Assembly: GCA_025529335.1 (NCBI GenBank)
Contig: JAMYHX010000118.1
Span: 31,186-95,185 of the forward strand
From: Rhizopus sp. PT2906
Lineage: Eukaryota; Mucoromycota; Mucoromycetes; Mucorales; Rhizopodaceae
Direction: 5' to 3'
Length of the DNA: 64,000 nucleotides
Both the position numbers and the translations under genes were made by a program. Below the pieces are notes generated by a model. That model did no database searches. It saw nothing but the letters and a program-made list of their open reading frames with translations, and was not told the DNA's origin. How positions within the stretch are numbered: the first letter of the stretch is position 1; the number at the start of each line of letters is the position of its first letter. Positions 43,509-54,484 of this stretch are shown here, piece after piece.

Positions 43509-44513
43509 ATGTCCACTCCTAATTCCATTCTTCATGGTGGCTACCACCATTCTCTATCACGTTCATGGCAAGCAGAACGTAGCTTAACCAAGGACATGCT
43601 CATGTACCCCTTGTTCATTACTGACGACGAAAATGCTCTGGAGCCTATTGAATCACTTCCTGAACAATATCGTATTGGCATTAACAAGCTTGCTGGATTT
43701 ATTGAACCACTCTACAAGAAGGGATTAAAGTCCGTCATATTGTTTGGCGTTCCTTTAAAGGAAGGTGTCAAGGACCCCACAGGTTCTCGTGCAGACGACC
43801 CCGAAGGACCTACTATATTAGCAGTTCGCTTGCTGCGAAAGAACTTTCCCAACTTATTTGTCGCCTGCGACGTTTGTTTGTGCGAATACACATCTCATGG
43901 ACACTGCGGTATTTTGCGAGAGGATGGAACTTTGAATAATGGACTGTCTATTCAACGTTTGAAAGAAGTTGCTGTTAACTATGCAAAAGCTGGAGCACAG
44001 TGTGTTGCTCCCTCCGACATGATGGATGGCCGTATCAGAGCAATTAAGGAAGGGCTTATGGAAGCAGGCTTAGCACACAAGGTAATGCTTATTTCATATG
44101 CTGCTAAGTTTGCGGGCCCTTGGTATGGTCCATTCAGAGACGCTGCCAATTCTGCACCTGCTTTCGGTGACAGACGGTGTTACCAGCTTCCATCCAATGC
44201 CCGTGGTTTGGCCCGTCGTGCAATTAAGCGTGATATGGAAGAAGGCGCCGATTGCATCATGGTCAAACCAGGTTTGCCTTACCTCGATATTGTCAGGGAA
44301 GCAGCGGAAATTGCTGCTGACTATCCTATTTCTGTGTACCAAGTTTCGGGAGAATATTCAATGCTTTATCATTCCGCCAAAGCTGGTGTCTTTGACCTAA
44401 AGACAATCGTACTTGATTCCATGACTGGCTTTTTACGCGCTGGTGCTACACTCATCTTGACTTATTATACACCACACCTTTTGACATGGTTGGATGAGGA
44501 AAATGGGAACTAG
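43509..44513 (+). CDS. HEM2: Delta-aminolevulinic acid dehydratase (porphobilinogen synthase)
   Basis: The second common step of heme synthesis: two 5-aminolevulinates condense to porphobilinogen in the cytosol. A single exon of about 334 residues with GGYHHSLSRSWQ, MYPLFITDD, the zinc-binding Cys cluster DVCLCEYTSHGHCG, APSDMMDGRI, the first active lysine SYAAKFAGPWYGPFRDA, DRRCYQLP, and the Schiff-base lysine MVKPGLPYLDIV. The ATG at 43509 is the first in frame; the frame upstream is open but has no ATG. A T-run precedes the start. Absence of introns contrasts with almost all neighbours. Confidence 0.96.
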   Translation: MSTPNSILHGGYHHSLSRSWQAERSLTKDMLMYPLFITDDENALEPIESLPEQYRIGINKLAGFIEPLYKKGLKSVILFGVPLKEGVKDPTGSRADDPEGPTILAVRLLRKNFPNLFVACDVCLCEYTSHGHCGILREDGTLNNGLSIQRLKEVAVNYAKAGAQCVAPSDMMDGRIRAIKEGLMEAGLAHKVMLISYAAKFAGPWYGPFRDAANSAPAFGDRRCYQLPSNARGLARRAIKRDMEEGADCIMVKPGLPYLDIVREAAEIAADYPISVYQVSGEYSMLYHSAKAGVFDLKTIVLDSMTGFLRAGATLILTYYTPHLLTWLDEENGN

Positions 44514-44636
44514 GTCATAAAACGGATAAACTTCATCCACCGAGAATACCACGAACGGAGACCAAAATCCGTAGAACAATAAAAAAGTAAACTTTTTTCC
44601 ATGACATCGCCCTTTTTTTTTTTCTTTTACTATTAT

Positions 44637-46239
44637 ATGAATTCGTCTAGAGAGAGCTTTGAAAGCTTTGCAAGCTTTGATACAGCAGCTTATGCTTCAT
44701 TTGATACGGGACGTGGCAGTGATGAAACTTCAGAAACAGTAGTAATGCTCCCAATTAAAAAATTCAAAGCAAGTCAAGACGATGATCATTATGAAAATGC
44801 ACCTCTTTTAGATGAAACCGGCGCGATGGAAGGAAAAGATGATAATGATACAAAAGTAGATAGTTTTTTGTACCTGCGGTGGAGTGGGAAAAGGCATTGT
44901 AAAATGTTTCGTTGGCAAACATCAAAAAATCATTCTACGCATGATAGGTTGAGACCTTATAGCTACTGCTGTTGTTTTCGCACCAAAAGATCCTTTATTA
45001 TCACATGTCTTGTTTTATTTATCCTGCCGCTTGCTTCTTTTGTTCTGTTTTCCCTTGTATATTTCTCGCCAGTACACCTTCCAGCAAAGTCACTTGAAGC
45101 GTCAAATTATGCAACATCTACAGTGCGACTGCTGACACTAAATATATTCATGAGACCACCAGGTGTAAAAAATAATGCCAATGACTATAAAGAACAACGT
45201 TTAGATTATATTATAAAACACATCCTACCATCCTACGATATTATTACTTTTCAAGAAGCATTCGCGTTTGCTAACAGACGAGTGGACAAACTCCTTGTGA
45301 AAGCCTATGACCAGGGTTTCTACCATCATGTTGCATCACCCCGCCATTATCCTTGGGAGCTTGCTGGTGATGGTGGCTTGCTTATCCTCTCAAGGTTTCC
45401 TATTGTACAAGCAAATAGAATAGAGTTTTCTCGTGGTATGCATGCAGACTGGTAAAGGATACTAAAAAAAAAAAAAAGAAAACGTAATTTCTAACGGATG
45501 TAATATCATAGGCTCTCTTACAAAGGTGCTTTGCATGCGCTTGTACAACTTAACAATAACAGCCTACTTCACGTCTATACTACACATACACAAGCTTCCT
45601 ACGATAACGCTGGTAGCTTCAACTTGGATGACACAAAGGTTAGATTGTCACAGTTCGCAAGGGTGCATCAGTTCATTGCAGAGACAGCCAAAGATGATGA
45701 CTACCCTATCTTGCTTATGGGTGATCTTAATGTGGACGCTGCTGTGCATAATCATAGTATACCTATTAATGTTCGTCCTCATGAAAGCTCATTTGCCTAC
45801 AAGATGATGATGGATGTTCTCAGAGGCAAAGGCATCGACCTTGCTGAATTGACAAATGGTACCGATAGCTCAATACTATATTCCCATCCTTGGCGTCTTG
45901 ATACCCTAAATGATGCAGTCTACAAGACATTTGGATATCATCCTGTCACATTTGGAGATTACAAAATGCTTGATAACGGCACCTTTATACCAGCAGAGAC
46001 ATCACTAACAAGCCATAATCAGCTGCTCACAGTACAAAGCATCGACAGGCTTTTGTGGGCTGATCGTAAAGAGAAGCACTCTATGAAACTTACAAACATA
46101 ACAGTCGAACCTTTCTTTGTCGAGAACAAGACCGTTTCTTTTACACAAATATCAGGTACGTCTTTAATTCTTACAGTATATAGAAATCTTAATTCGATTA
46201 GATCATTATGGTTTGAGTGCCCAGTTACAACTTTTATAA
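44637..46239 (+). CDS. Neutral-sphingomyelinase-like endonuclease/exonuclease/phosphatase protein
   Basis: A membrane-anchored Mg-dependent phosphodiesterase of the EEP superfamily, related to nSMase2-type enzymes that release ceramide. An acidic, Ser-rich cytosolic region of about 120 residues is followed by one TM (SFIITCLVLFILPLASFVLF) and the catalytic domain. It shows LTLNIFMRPPG, DIITFQEAF (Mg-binding Glu), AGDGGLLILSRFPI, YTTHTQASYDN, LLMGDLNVDA and the terminal SDHYGLSAQL that holds the catalytic His. Introns are about 45453-45512 and 46155-46201. An in-frame ATG at 44601 would add 12 residues including an F/Y run, so the start at 44637 is preferred. Convergent with WARS2, stop codons only 39 bp apart. 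Confidence 0.87.
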
Positions 46240-46278
46240 TATTTATTGCTCAAAAAAAAAAAAGAAAGAAATAAAAAT

Positions 46279-47432
46279 CTATCGAAGTCCCACTGCTTTA
46301 TACACTTCTTCCATTGTTTTGTTTGCTACTTCTTCCGCTTTATTTGCACCTTGATCAAGTACTTGCTTCACATAACCTTGATCTGCTTGAAGTCGAGCTA
46401 ATTCAGTTTGTATCGGCTGTAGTCTTTCAATTACTGCCTCAGCAACTGTTTCCTTAAACTCCTTTGTACTAGTGATGTGAGCACATTTCTCTAGAGCATT
46501 CTCGGTACTAATTTCCTTGACTGCAGAATATATGCTCACCAGATTGGATATACCTGGTCTGACTTCAGGATCGTAGGATACACCAGTAACTGAGTCTGTC
46601 GTGGCCTTCATGATTTTTTTCTTTATCAAAGCAGGAGAATCTGTAAGATTGATTCGAGACATATCTGAGATATCCGACTTTGACATTTTGGAATTTGGAT
46701 CACGGAGGGACATGACACGTTGCGTCGCAGGAGGTACAATAGCCTTTGGTTTAGGGAACATGTCTGTTTTGAACGTCTTGTTGAATAAGTCAGCAATATC
46801 GCGTGCCAACTCAAGGTGCTGCATCTGGTCCTGGCCTACAGGAACATGTGTTCCTTTATAAAGCAAGATATCAGCCGCTTGCAAGACAGGGTAGTCGAAA
46901 AGGCCCATTTTTAAATCCACTTTTAGACTTTCGTCTGCCAGAGCGGACCCATGTCCGATATCTTTACTCTTTTCCAACTTGGACTTCCATTGGGTCATTC
47001 TGCCAAGCCAGCCTACAGGAGTGATACAATTGAAGATCCAAGCAAGCTCAGAGTGTGCTCTGACTCGACTTTGCTCAAATAAAACACTGCGATTGGGATC
47101 GACACCACAAGCTAATAATGTCGTAGCCATGTTGAGCTTGGCTTCTCGTAATTGAGCAGGATCTTGGGGCATAGTAATCGCATGCAAATCAACTATGCTG
47201 TAGTAAGGTATGGACGTATTTTCTGTAACTGGATCAGGATCTTGAAGTTTAACCCAATTAGCTAATGCACCAAGGTAATTGCCAAGGTGAGGTGAGCCCG
47301 TAGGCTGGATTCCAGAAAACACAAGACGAGTCTTGGCTGCAGTTGATAAGGTGCGCTAATAAATAAGCATTAGTGTACTTGTTATTTTTGGTAGGGGAAA
47401 GGGGTTTATGCTACTTTTGCCAAATGGCTCAT
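46279..47432 (-). CDS. Tryptophanyl-tRNA synthetase, mitochondrial
   Basis: A class I aminoacyl-tRNA synthetase charging mitochondrial tRNA(Trp). Exon 1 (47415-47432) encodes MSHLAK. An intron follows and exon 2 begins RTLSTAAKTRLVFSGIQPTG, a short basic presequence leading into the catalytic domain. Signatures are PHLGNYLG (HIGH class), PVGQDQMQHLELARDIA and SKMSKSD (KMSKS). Other bacterial/organellar TrpRS segments are VDLHAITMPQDP and FDYPVLQAADILLYKGT. The stop is at 46279. The bacterial-type sequence, with no cytosolic extension, supports the organellar enzyme (yeast Msw1). Confidence 0.95.
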
Positions 47433-48631
47433 TATAAAAAGAAACACAAAGGCTCTGTGACTTTTGTAAGGGGCAAAGGTTACTGAAGGATGACAAGTAA
47501 ACTCCGTCATAATTCACTTTTATATGAAGCAATGTAATGTTGCAATATTGAATTGAATTGGCTTAGGGAGCTGCAGGGTTTGAACAGAACTTGACAGTGC
47601 AACGGATAATGTTGTAATAATGACTTTTAGCTCATATGATTATTCATTTATTTGATAGTATCGGATGACATTCGGATATTGGTTGAAGCAGTAAAAATCA
47701 AAATCCTAATTAGTTATAAAATGTATATAATAGCTCATTCTTTTGCTTCTTGTGAGCTCTCTTTTATTATTATTTGTTGTCTGAAATTATCACTTTTCTA
47801 ACAGTGTGCGAATAGTTGGTGAATAAAGTGCATAATAGCTTTATTCGTGCAAAAAAAAAATAAAATAAAATAAACAAATACTATTCTCTAATGAATAACA
47901 CAAGAAAGTGCCTACATAAGTCATAGTGAGACTATTTTCGACAAAGGACGACATATGAGCTATAAGAATAAAAAGTCAATATGCGTCAGATAAGCTTATA
48001 TAAAGATCAACTGGTTTTCTCATGATATATCGGTGTTTTAATAAAGAGTCAACCTGAAAATCCTGTAGAAAAGCACAGTTAAAAAGCTAAAAACATTGAT
48101 TTACCAGAATAGGAATTTATATGATTACTTGTATTCATCAAATGATCTCATCACTATTTTAGTTTTTATGCAGGTGACAATGCAAAAGAGAGAAAGAGAG
48201 AGAGAGAGAGGAACTATAAGATTTAGTGCTATACCTCATTTAGCTACACTCAAAATCAAACATAAAAAGCCATATCTAAACCTAATAATTTACTATTCAA
48301 TAAAATATGAACCTCAAATATATGTATCTGTTATGACTACTTCTCTTTGTTATTTTTTAATTAATGACTATGTCACATTGGGTAGGCACCTTTTCCCCAT
48401 ATTAAAAAAATTCCTTTTAAAGTAATTTCATCTTCCCCCGCTCTTCTGAGCTTTTATTTCACAAAAAAAGCATAAGTTTGATCCAAGACTCCGCAAATTA
48501 CCATTTTTTGGATCACATATGAAATCAACTACATAAAAGGTTTAAACTTTTTTACAAGTCTTTTTCCTTGTCCCTCTATCTTTCTTTCATACTTTGGAAT
48601 GACCTTTTTCTTCTTCTTTTAAATCATCAAC
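47433..48631. other. Divergent intergenic region, WARS2 / F-box-WD40
   Basis: These 1.2 kb contain repeat copy R3, an A-rich (aaat)n stretch near 47850-47876 and a (GA)n run near 48188-48210. The ORF at 48096-48425 shows no family feature. Promoters of both flanking genes should lie here. Confidence 0.4.
47736..47835 (-). repeat. Dispersed repeat, copy R3
   Basis: The reverse complement reads 'tatgcactttattca', 'cgcacactgttagaaaagtgat', 'ataaaagagagctcacaagaagcaaaagaatga', matching copies R1 and R2. It is the most complete of the three on its left side. Confidence 0.65.
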
Positions 48632-50262
48632 ATGACTTATTCTCTATCCATACTTTTTACCACTTCTGAACAACACAAACGATTAAAGGAAAATGTATTT
48701 ACTACGACTTATATCACCATCTCGCCTACAAAAGATGGTGCAACAGCAAAGACCAAGTGTATCAACCCCAACTACAACAGCAACAACCCTTCTTCTTCAT
48801 TTTTACCAATCAAAAAATTAAAAGTATCTTCCAATTTAGCCTCCATTCTTCCTAAATTTAAAGTCTACCCAAATCCTCGTCGAGGCTCATCCTCCTCATT
48901 TTATTCAAGTTGTGATTTACAAACAAATCAAACCAATCGTAATTCTCCTTTAAAAGAAACATTATGAAATAATAGCTTACACTTGCATACATGTAGGATC
49001 AATACTTATCACATTACCTCATGAAGTTATCTTTCAAATACTTTATTTTCTGGATTTCACCAGCATTCAGACACTTTCCCGAACTTGCTGTACAATGTAT
49101 ACCGTATGTCATGATGATGACCTGTGGCGCAAATTATTTTATACAGACTTTCCTTGGAGTAGTCTATCGAGTAACCATTCAGTCAAGAGACGAAAGAGCA
49201 GCGCAGTTATAAAGCCCCGTCACCTGGCCCTGTACCGCAATCATCTAACACTTGAACAGCGCTGGTTGACCGGGAAAGTATCTACCCGCTTTTTGCAGGG
49301 CCATTCAGACAGCGTATACTGTTCAGCATGGATTGATAAAAATGTTTTGGTGACAGGAAGCAGAGATCGAACCTTAAAAGTGTGGCATGTGCCTTCAGGA
49401 ACATGCATCAAGACAGTCAAAGATCATCATACAGGAAGTGTCCTCTGTATGAAAGTGGATTTAAAAAACAATCTCCTGATCACTGGCTCTTCCGATGCGA
49501 CCTGCATCCTTTGGTCTCTCCCTAAACTTGAGCACAAAGTACAGCTCAGAGGTCATGGCCATAGTGTCTTGGACGTCTGTCTCGTAGGTAACAACAGGAT
49601 TGTTACGTCTTCTAAAGATCATACGTTACGTGTTTGGGACAGACATACAGGGGTCGAACTCCGACAACTTCTCGGACACTCTGCTTCTGTTAACGCACTA
49701 GAGTATGTTGGTGGAAATCAAATCGTTTCCGCATCAGGGGACACTAGGCTCAAGCTTTGGGATATTCAGACAGGCCAATGTTTGCGAACATTTGAAGGAC
49801 ATAAGCTCGGCCTGGCATGTGTACGGTTTGATGGAAAGTTTCTTTATAGCGGTGGGTTAGAGGGTAAGATCCTGTGCTGGGATATTACAACAGGCAATTG
49901 CGTGAATGAGTTGATTGGACATGCAGGCATTGTTCGATCCATTGACTGCTTAGAGGTAAGCCTGACATAAAAAGAAATCTGATCGGAATTTGACCATCTT
50001 GCCTGTTGTAGGGTAAAATTGTAAGCGGAAGCTATGACCGTACACTGAAAGTATGGGACTCTAAGACAGGGGCCTGTGTACTTAGTTTCCAGAGTGCCCA
50101 ATCGAGTTGGATATACAGTGTATTATTAAGTAGTACTCGCATCGTTAGGTAAGTATACGTCACATTATAGTTTTTACTTTTTGCTAATGTGATATAAATA
50201 GCTCCGGTCAAGGAAAACAGGTGATGGTGCTTGACTTTGCCAATGGATTAAACCCTTTATGA
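48632..50262 (+). CDS. F-box / WD40-repeat protein (SCF substrate adaptor)
   Basis: A probable substrate receptor of an SCF ubiquitin ligase. Exon 1 encodes about 103 Ser/Asn-rich residues. An intron with donor at about 48941 and acceptor tgtag at about 48996 joins NR to SILITLPHEV, which begins an F-box: ITLPHEVIFQILYFLDF, with LSRTCCTMY and DLWRKLFYTDF. Seven WD40 blades follow, recognisable by GHSDSVYCSAW, RTLKVWHV, TCILWSLP, HTLRVWDR, RLKLWDI, KILCWDI and RTLKVWDS. The last blade contains SSGQGKQVMVLDF. Later introns are at about 49955-50011 and 50149-50200. The stop is at 50262. It is similar in layout to Cdc4/Met30/FBXW proteins; the target is unknown. Confidence 0.9.
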
Positions 50263-50708
50263 TACATGACATATATCCTCCCCTATTACAGCAGTACAAA
50301 TATATTTACCAATAAAGGCAAATGGATGATGACAGCTATTTCCTTTTCAATACGAGAATAAATAAATTAAAAAAGAAGCATCTTTTACGTTCTTTTTAAG
50401 AAAGAGAGAGGACGCATCTGTAGAAAGTAAACAAAAAAGGAGCAGATGTTTCGCAAGTTGTTAAGAAAAGACTATACCTTTACAAATTAAGGATTAACGG
50501 AAGCACAGATTGAGAAAGACTTCAAAGCGAGTTATTGCTCCCAGGCCACCAACAAACATCTTGACATTTCTTCACGTTATTTCTTAAAGAATATTTCATT
50601 GTATTCAAATAATGAAAATTACTATTATAATAATCTGTATTGTTTATTTTTTATGTGTGTGTAGAATATTTATGCTTTACAATGAGTATATATATTTATA
50701 TAATTTGC
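50263..50708. other. Intergenic between convergent genes
   Basis: About 450 bp between two 3' ends, with purine-rich and AT-rich stretches. No gene was seen. Confidence 0.4.
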
Positions 50709-52106
50709 TTATTCCCTTTCCCAGACAGCTGCCATACCCATACCAGAACCAATACACATACTCGTAACACCAATCTTCTTATTTTGACGTTTCAATTCTG
50801 GCAAGAGCGTAGCCACTTGACGAGCACCTGTACAGCCCAAAGGATGACCAATAGCAATTGCACCACCTTTAGGATTGACCTTTTCCATGGGAATATTGAG
50901 TACTTTGACGGTATATAATGCCTGTGAGGCAAATGCTTCATTAATTTCATAAACATCAACATCAGAAATCTTTAATCCTGCACGCTCAACTGCTACGGGA
51001 ATAGCATAAGCTGGACCAACACCCATAACGCGAGGTGGCACCTAGAATGATTATAAGTATGTCTTGCTTAACATGTATGTAAATTACTTACGCCCACAGC
51101 AGCAGAAGTAACATATTTACCTAGAATTGGTAAATTTAACTTTTGAGCTGTCTTACGCTTCATCAGCAGTACAGCAGCCGCACCATCTGAGATCTGAGAG
51201 GCGTTACCGGCTGTAGTGCTTCCATTGGGAATAAAGGCAGGCTTTAACTTGGCAAGACCTTCAGGAGTACTCGAGGCACGAATTCCTTCGTCCTTGTCTA
51301 CGACAATGGTCTGCTCTTTTCCATCTTTGTCCAAAATAGTCACTTTGCAAGGAATAATTTCTTCATTGAATAAACCTGCCTTTTGTGCAGCAGCAGCCTT
51401 TCTGTGAGATTCAACCGAGAAAAGATCTTGCTCTTCGCGAGTGATTCCATAGTCAGCGGCAACATTTTCAGATGTAATACTTTTTTCAATTACTTTATAA
51501 GAATTCTTTTTTTTTTCCTTCCCTTTTTCTTTTACTCTTACCCCATTGGTAATCTACAGTCAGCAACATTAGGAACTTGTGCCAATTTATCTGATGTAGG
51601 AATTTGACGACCAAAATAATCCTTTGTCATTGACTCGACACCAGCACCAATACCAACATCAATCAAGCCAGCTTGAATGGCAGTAGCGATTTGGACACAA
51701 GCTTGAAGGCCTGAGGAGCATTGGCGATTCAAGGTACTGACAGAGGTTGTTTCGGGGAAACCAGCGGCCAAAGCTGCCATACGAGAAGGTGTAGCGAGAC
51801 CGCCTTTGCCAGATACATTGCCTACAGTAATATCCTGAACCAGAGCAGGGTCGATACCGGTTCTTTCAATAGTTGCCTTCAACACGTGTAACAAGAGCTC
51901 TGTATAAAAGCGTTAGAATGATTTACAAAACATGAGCCTTGCTTACCATCAGCAAAACAGTCTTTGAATCCACCTTTGCGTCCCTTGGTAAGGGCAGTAC
52001 GAAGAGCTGAGACGACGACAACATCCTCAGGTGACTTGACGCCTACACGGGTCACTTGAGCATCAGCCAAGGTAGGTAAAGTAATAGGATAGGGTAAAGA
52101 AGACAT
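50709..52106 (-). CDS. 3-ketoacyl-CoA thiolase, probably peroxisomal
   Basis: A thiolase that cleaves 3-ketoacyl-CoA in the last step of beta-oxidation. It starts at 52106. Catalytic features are the nucleophile region LNRQCSSGLQACVQIA, VGIGAGVESMTKDYFG, VYEINEAFASQALY, GGAIAIGHPLGCTGARQ and the second cysteine in TSMCIGSGMGMAAV. The wording RQCSSGLQA matches peroxisomal ACAA1/Pot1 rather than cytosolic acetoacetyl-CoA thiolases. The N-terminus (SLPYPITLPTLADAQVTRVG) lacks an obvious PTS2 nonapeptide and the C-terminus (WERE) lacks PTS1, so location is uncertain. Introns are near 51903-51947, 51480-51540 and 51043-51090. Confidence 0.92.
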
Positions 52107-53090
52107 ATGGAGTAGTAATTGGGGGAAAAGAGAGAGTATAAATGAATATTTTATATACTTTACTTCTTGTCATTTTTCATGACTAAACGCTTTTATCTCT
52201 TATCCCGCAAACCAAATTTTTTTTCCCAAGATACAGTGTGACTTGGCAAGTAGAGAGAAGTCATTAGTAAAGACAAATAAAAATGACATTTTACTTTTGA
52301 GTCGATTATACAAAAGAGAAAGGATCTTTCCTTAGAGTGTTTACAGCAATGTTGTAAGCTATAGAACAATTAACTCTCCAATGAGTCAAAAGTAACACAT
52401 AACTTTTCCCCCCCCCACTTTTGTCATTTCAACTTTTTTATATCTAACAGTCTTTATTCGCTTCATTGAACATTCGAAACGAATAGAATTCATGTTTTCC
52501 CATCAAAGAGATTATATTCATTTGTCATAGTTCTTTGTGTGCTTTTTTTTTTTTTTTCTGTCCAATGGGTGATATTCCCTGGTTTACTGAAAACAATCGA
52601 CTCCTCGGAAACGGAGATACACTTTTTTATTTTAAGCTACATGTTCAGCGTCATTGTCCATCTTGATTGGTTCACTAAAAGGCTACAAATGGACTCATTG
52701 GTCATCTCGAGCTTTGGTGTAGTTGGTAAAATAGCACAGTAGAATAGTGTTTACAAATATTTTCTATTGAAATACTAATGTAAAGAGGGAATGACTATGG
52801 TTCATCCCATTGTCATGATTACCATAAGTTAATATGTCCTTTATGACATAAGTGAATAATACAGTGCTTTTATTGCAGATCGTCATCTAAATAATTATAG
52901 GGCATGAAACAAGGTATTTCTAACTTGAGTTATAGTGTACGACATAGGGTAAGTAAATAGGTAATGGATACAAAGTGGGGAGTAAAAGGATATATAGAAC
53001 ATTAAAAAGGGTAGTAATCAATAAGAAAATAGATATATATCGACACAAGATACATATATATATACACGCATACATGGCACGCATAAAGTA
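52107..53090. other. Intergenic, thiolase upstream
   Basis: About 1 kb with C-run, T-runs and no supported gene. It presumably contains the thiolase promoter. Confidence 0.35.
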
Positions 53091-53342
53091 TTATACAATG
53101 GAACGTTTCTTTTTTGAAATGGTCGAAAAGAATCGTTTTAGCTTGTTTGGTGATGCATCATTGATCGTTGTTGTTGTTGAAGTAGTAGTTGAGTTAAATG
53201 GATCATAGGGATCTATAGCACTCCTTGATGAGTAAGTGGATGTAGATGAAAAGGATGCTTTAGAAGGTGATGTGAGTGTAGATGAATAGACAATGGTAGA
53301 TGGATCAACGAAAATATCAAAGTGTTCTGTAAATCTTGACAT
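53091..53342 (-). CDS. Hypothetical 83-residue Ser/Thr-rich protein
   Basis: A small single-exon ORF from an ATG at 53342. It begins MSRFTEHFDIFVDPSTIVYS and continues with a Ser/Thr stretch (including a run of Thr coded by a simple repeat). It ends with a basic stretch KLKRFFSTISKKKRS. No family was recognised. It has a plausible leader and composition, but could be noise; reality is uncertain. Confidence 0.35.
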   Translation of the reverse strand: MSRFTEHFDIFVDPSTIVYSSTLTSPSKASFSSTSTYSSRSAIDPYDPFNSTTTSTTTTINDASPNKLKRFFSTISKKKRSIV

Positions 53343-53801
53343 GTTTTATAATGAACAAAAAAGAGAAAAAAGAGAGGAAGATGCGTTTTTATATCTTTTC
53401 TAAAATGGAGCCTTGATCAGTTAAGACCTTTTTAAGAAATTTTCTTTAAATAAAGAACTCAGTTTGGATCCGTCACACATCCTAAATATACAATTGCTTC
53501 TAGACTCTTGTGCCCATAGGTGCCTTACTTTTTGATTCGTTCATCACTAGAAATAATGCCATTGAATGAATCGAGATCAATTGATAATTATATTCTATTT
53601 GACCTATGCTTCTTCTTTCCATTCTCTTCTTTTTTCTTTTCATTCTCTTCTTTTTCGTTCTTCCCTTTCTTTTTTAGTGTAACAGGTCCCTGTTGAGCTG
53701 ATCCTAAAAAATGATGCTGATGTGCCTCTGTGACTGTTATAGGGAAAAAAAAACACGACAGAGAAAAAAAATACTCCCACTTTTTTTTTTATACGTTGAC
53801 T

Positions 53802-54484
53802 ATGCAAACAGCCTCTAAAATCTTTGTCATCTCTGGCCCTTCAGGTTCTGGAAAGTCTACTTTATTAAAGAAACTCTTTGCTGAATATCCTTCTACATTT
53901 GGATTTAGTGTCTCACGTAAATTATTATCGTCTGTTGTCTATAAGATATAAACAGGTTTAATAGATACTACACGTAAGCCTCGTCCAGGAGAAGTGGATG
54001 GAAAAGATTATCATTTTGTTGAAAAAGAAGACATGATAAAGGAAATAGAAGATGGCAAATTCATTGAAAGTGCTACATTCTCAGGAAACATGTATGGTAA
54101 AGTGATCTTACTCTTGATGAAATGCCAAGTTGACTGAATATGTATATATATATATATATAGGTACTTCCATCAAAGCTGTTGAAGATGTGGTGGCGCAAG
54201 GCAAAGTCTGCGTTCTTGATATCGACATGCAAGGTGTTAAATCTGTCAAGAAAACTTCATTAAATCCCAAGTATATATTTATTAGACCACCTAGCTTTGA
54301 CATTTTGGAACAACGTCTTCGTGGACGAGGAACGGAAAAAGAAGAAGCTATTATGGCACGTTTGAATGCTGCTAGAGAAGAATTAGACTATGGTGCGACT
54401 CCTGGTGCTTATGATCATGTTATTGTCAATGATGATTTAGATACAGCTTATGATTCTTTAAAGAAGGCCATTTTCGTTCAATAG
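53802..54484 (+). CDS. GUK1: Guanylate kinase
   Basis: ATP:GMP phosphotransferase of purine metabolism. It starts at 53802 (MQTASKIFVISGPSGSGKST, Walker A). It continues GFSVSHTTRKPRPGEVDGKD (GMP-binding), FIESATFSGNMYGTSIKAVED, VLDIDMQGVKS, then RPPSFDILEQRLRGRGTE and the C-terminal YDHVIVNDDL. Three exons. The first intron (about 53918-53970) must use the acceptor aatag before ATACTACACG, and the second (about 54095-54160) contains a (TA)n microsatellite. An upstream in-frame extension to 53730 is Lys/Phe-rich and treated as leader. Product about 190 residues, normal for the family. Confidence 0.95.

Noticed and set aside
48096..48425. ORF with an RERERER run upstream of the F-box/WD40 gene
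   Set aside because: The charged run comes from a GA microsatellite and the rest shows no protein-like pattern.
52386..52430. C-run 'ccccccccac' as a possible G-quadruplex or regulatory element upstream of thiolase
   Set aside because: It is a single run without the four spaced G-tracts needed; not supportable.
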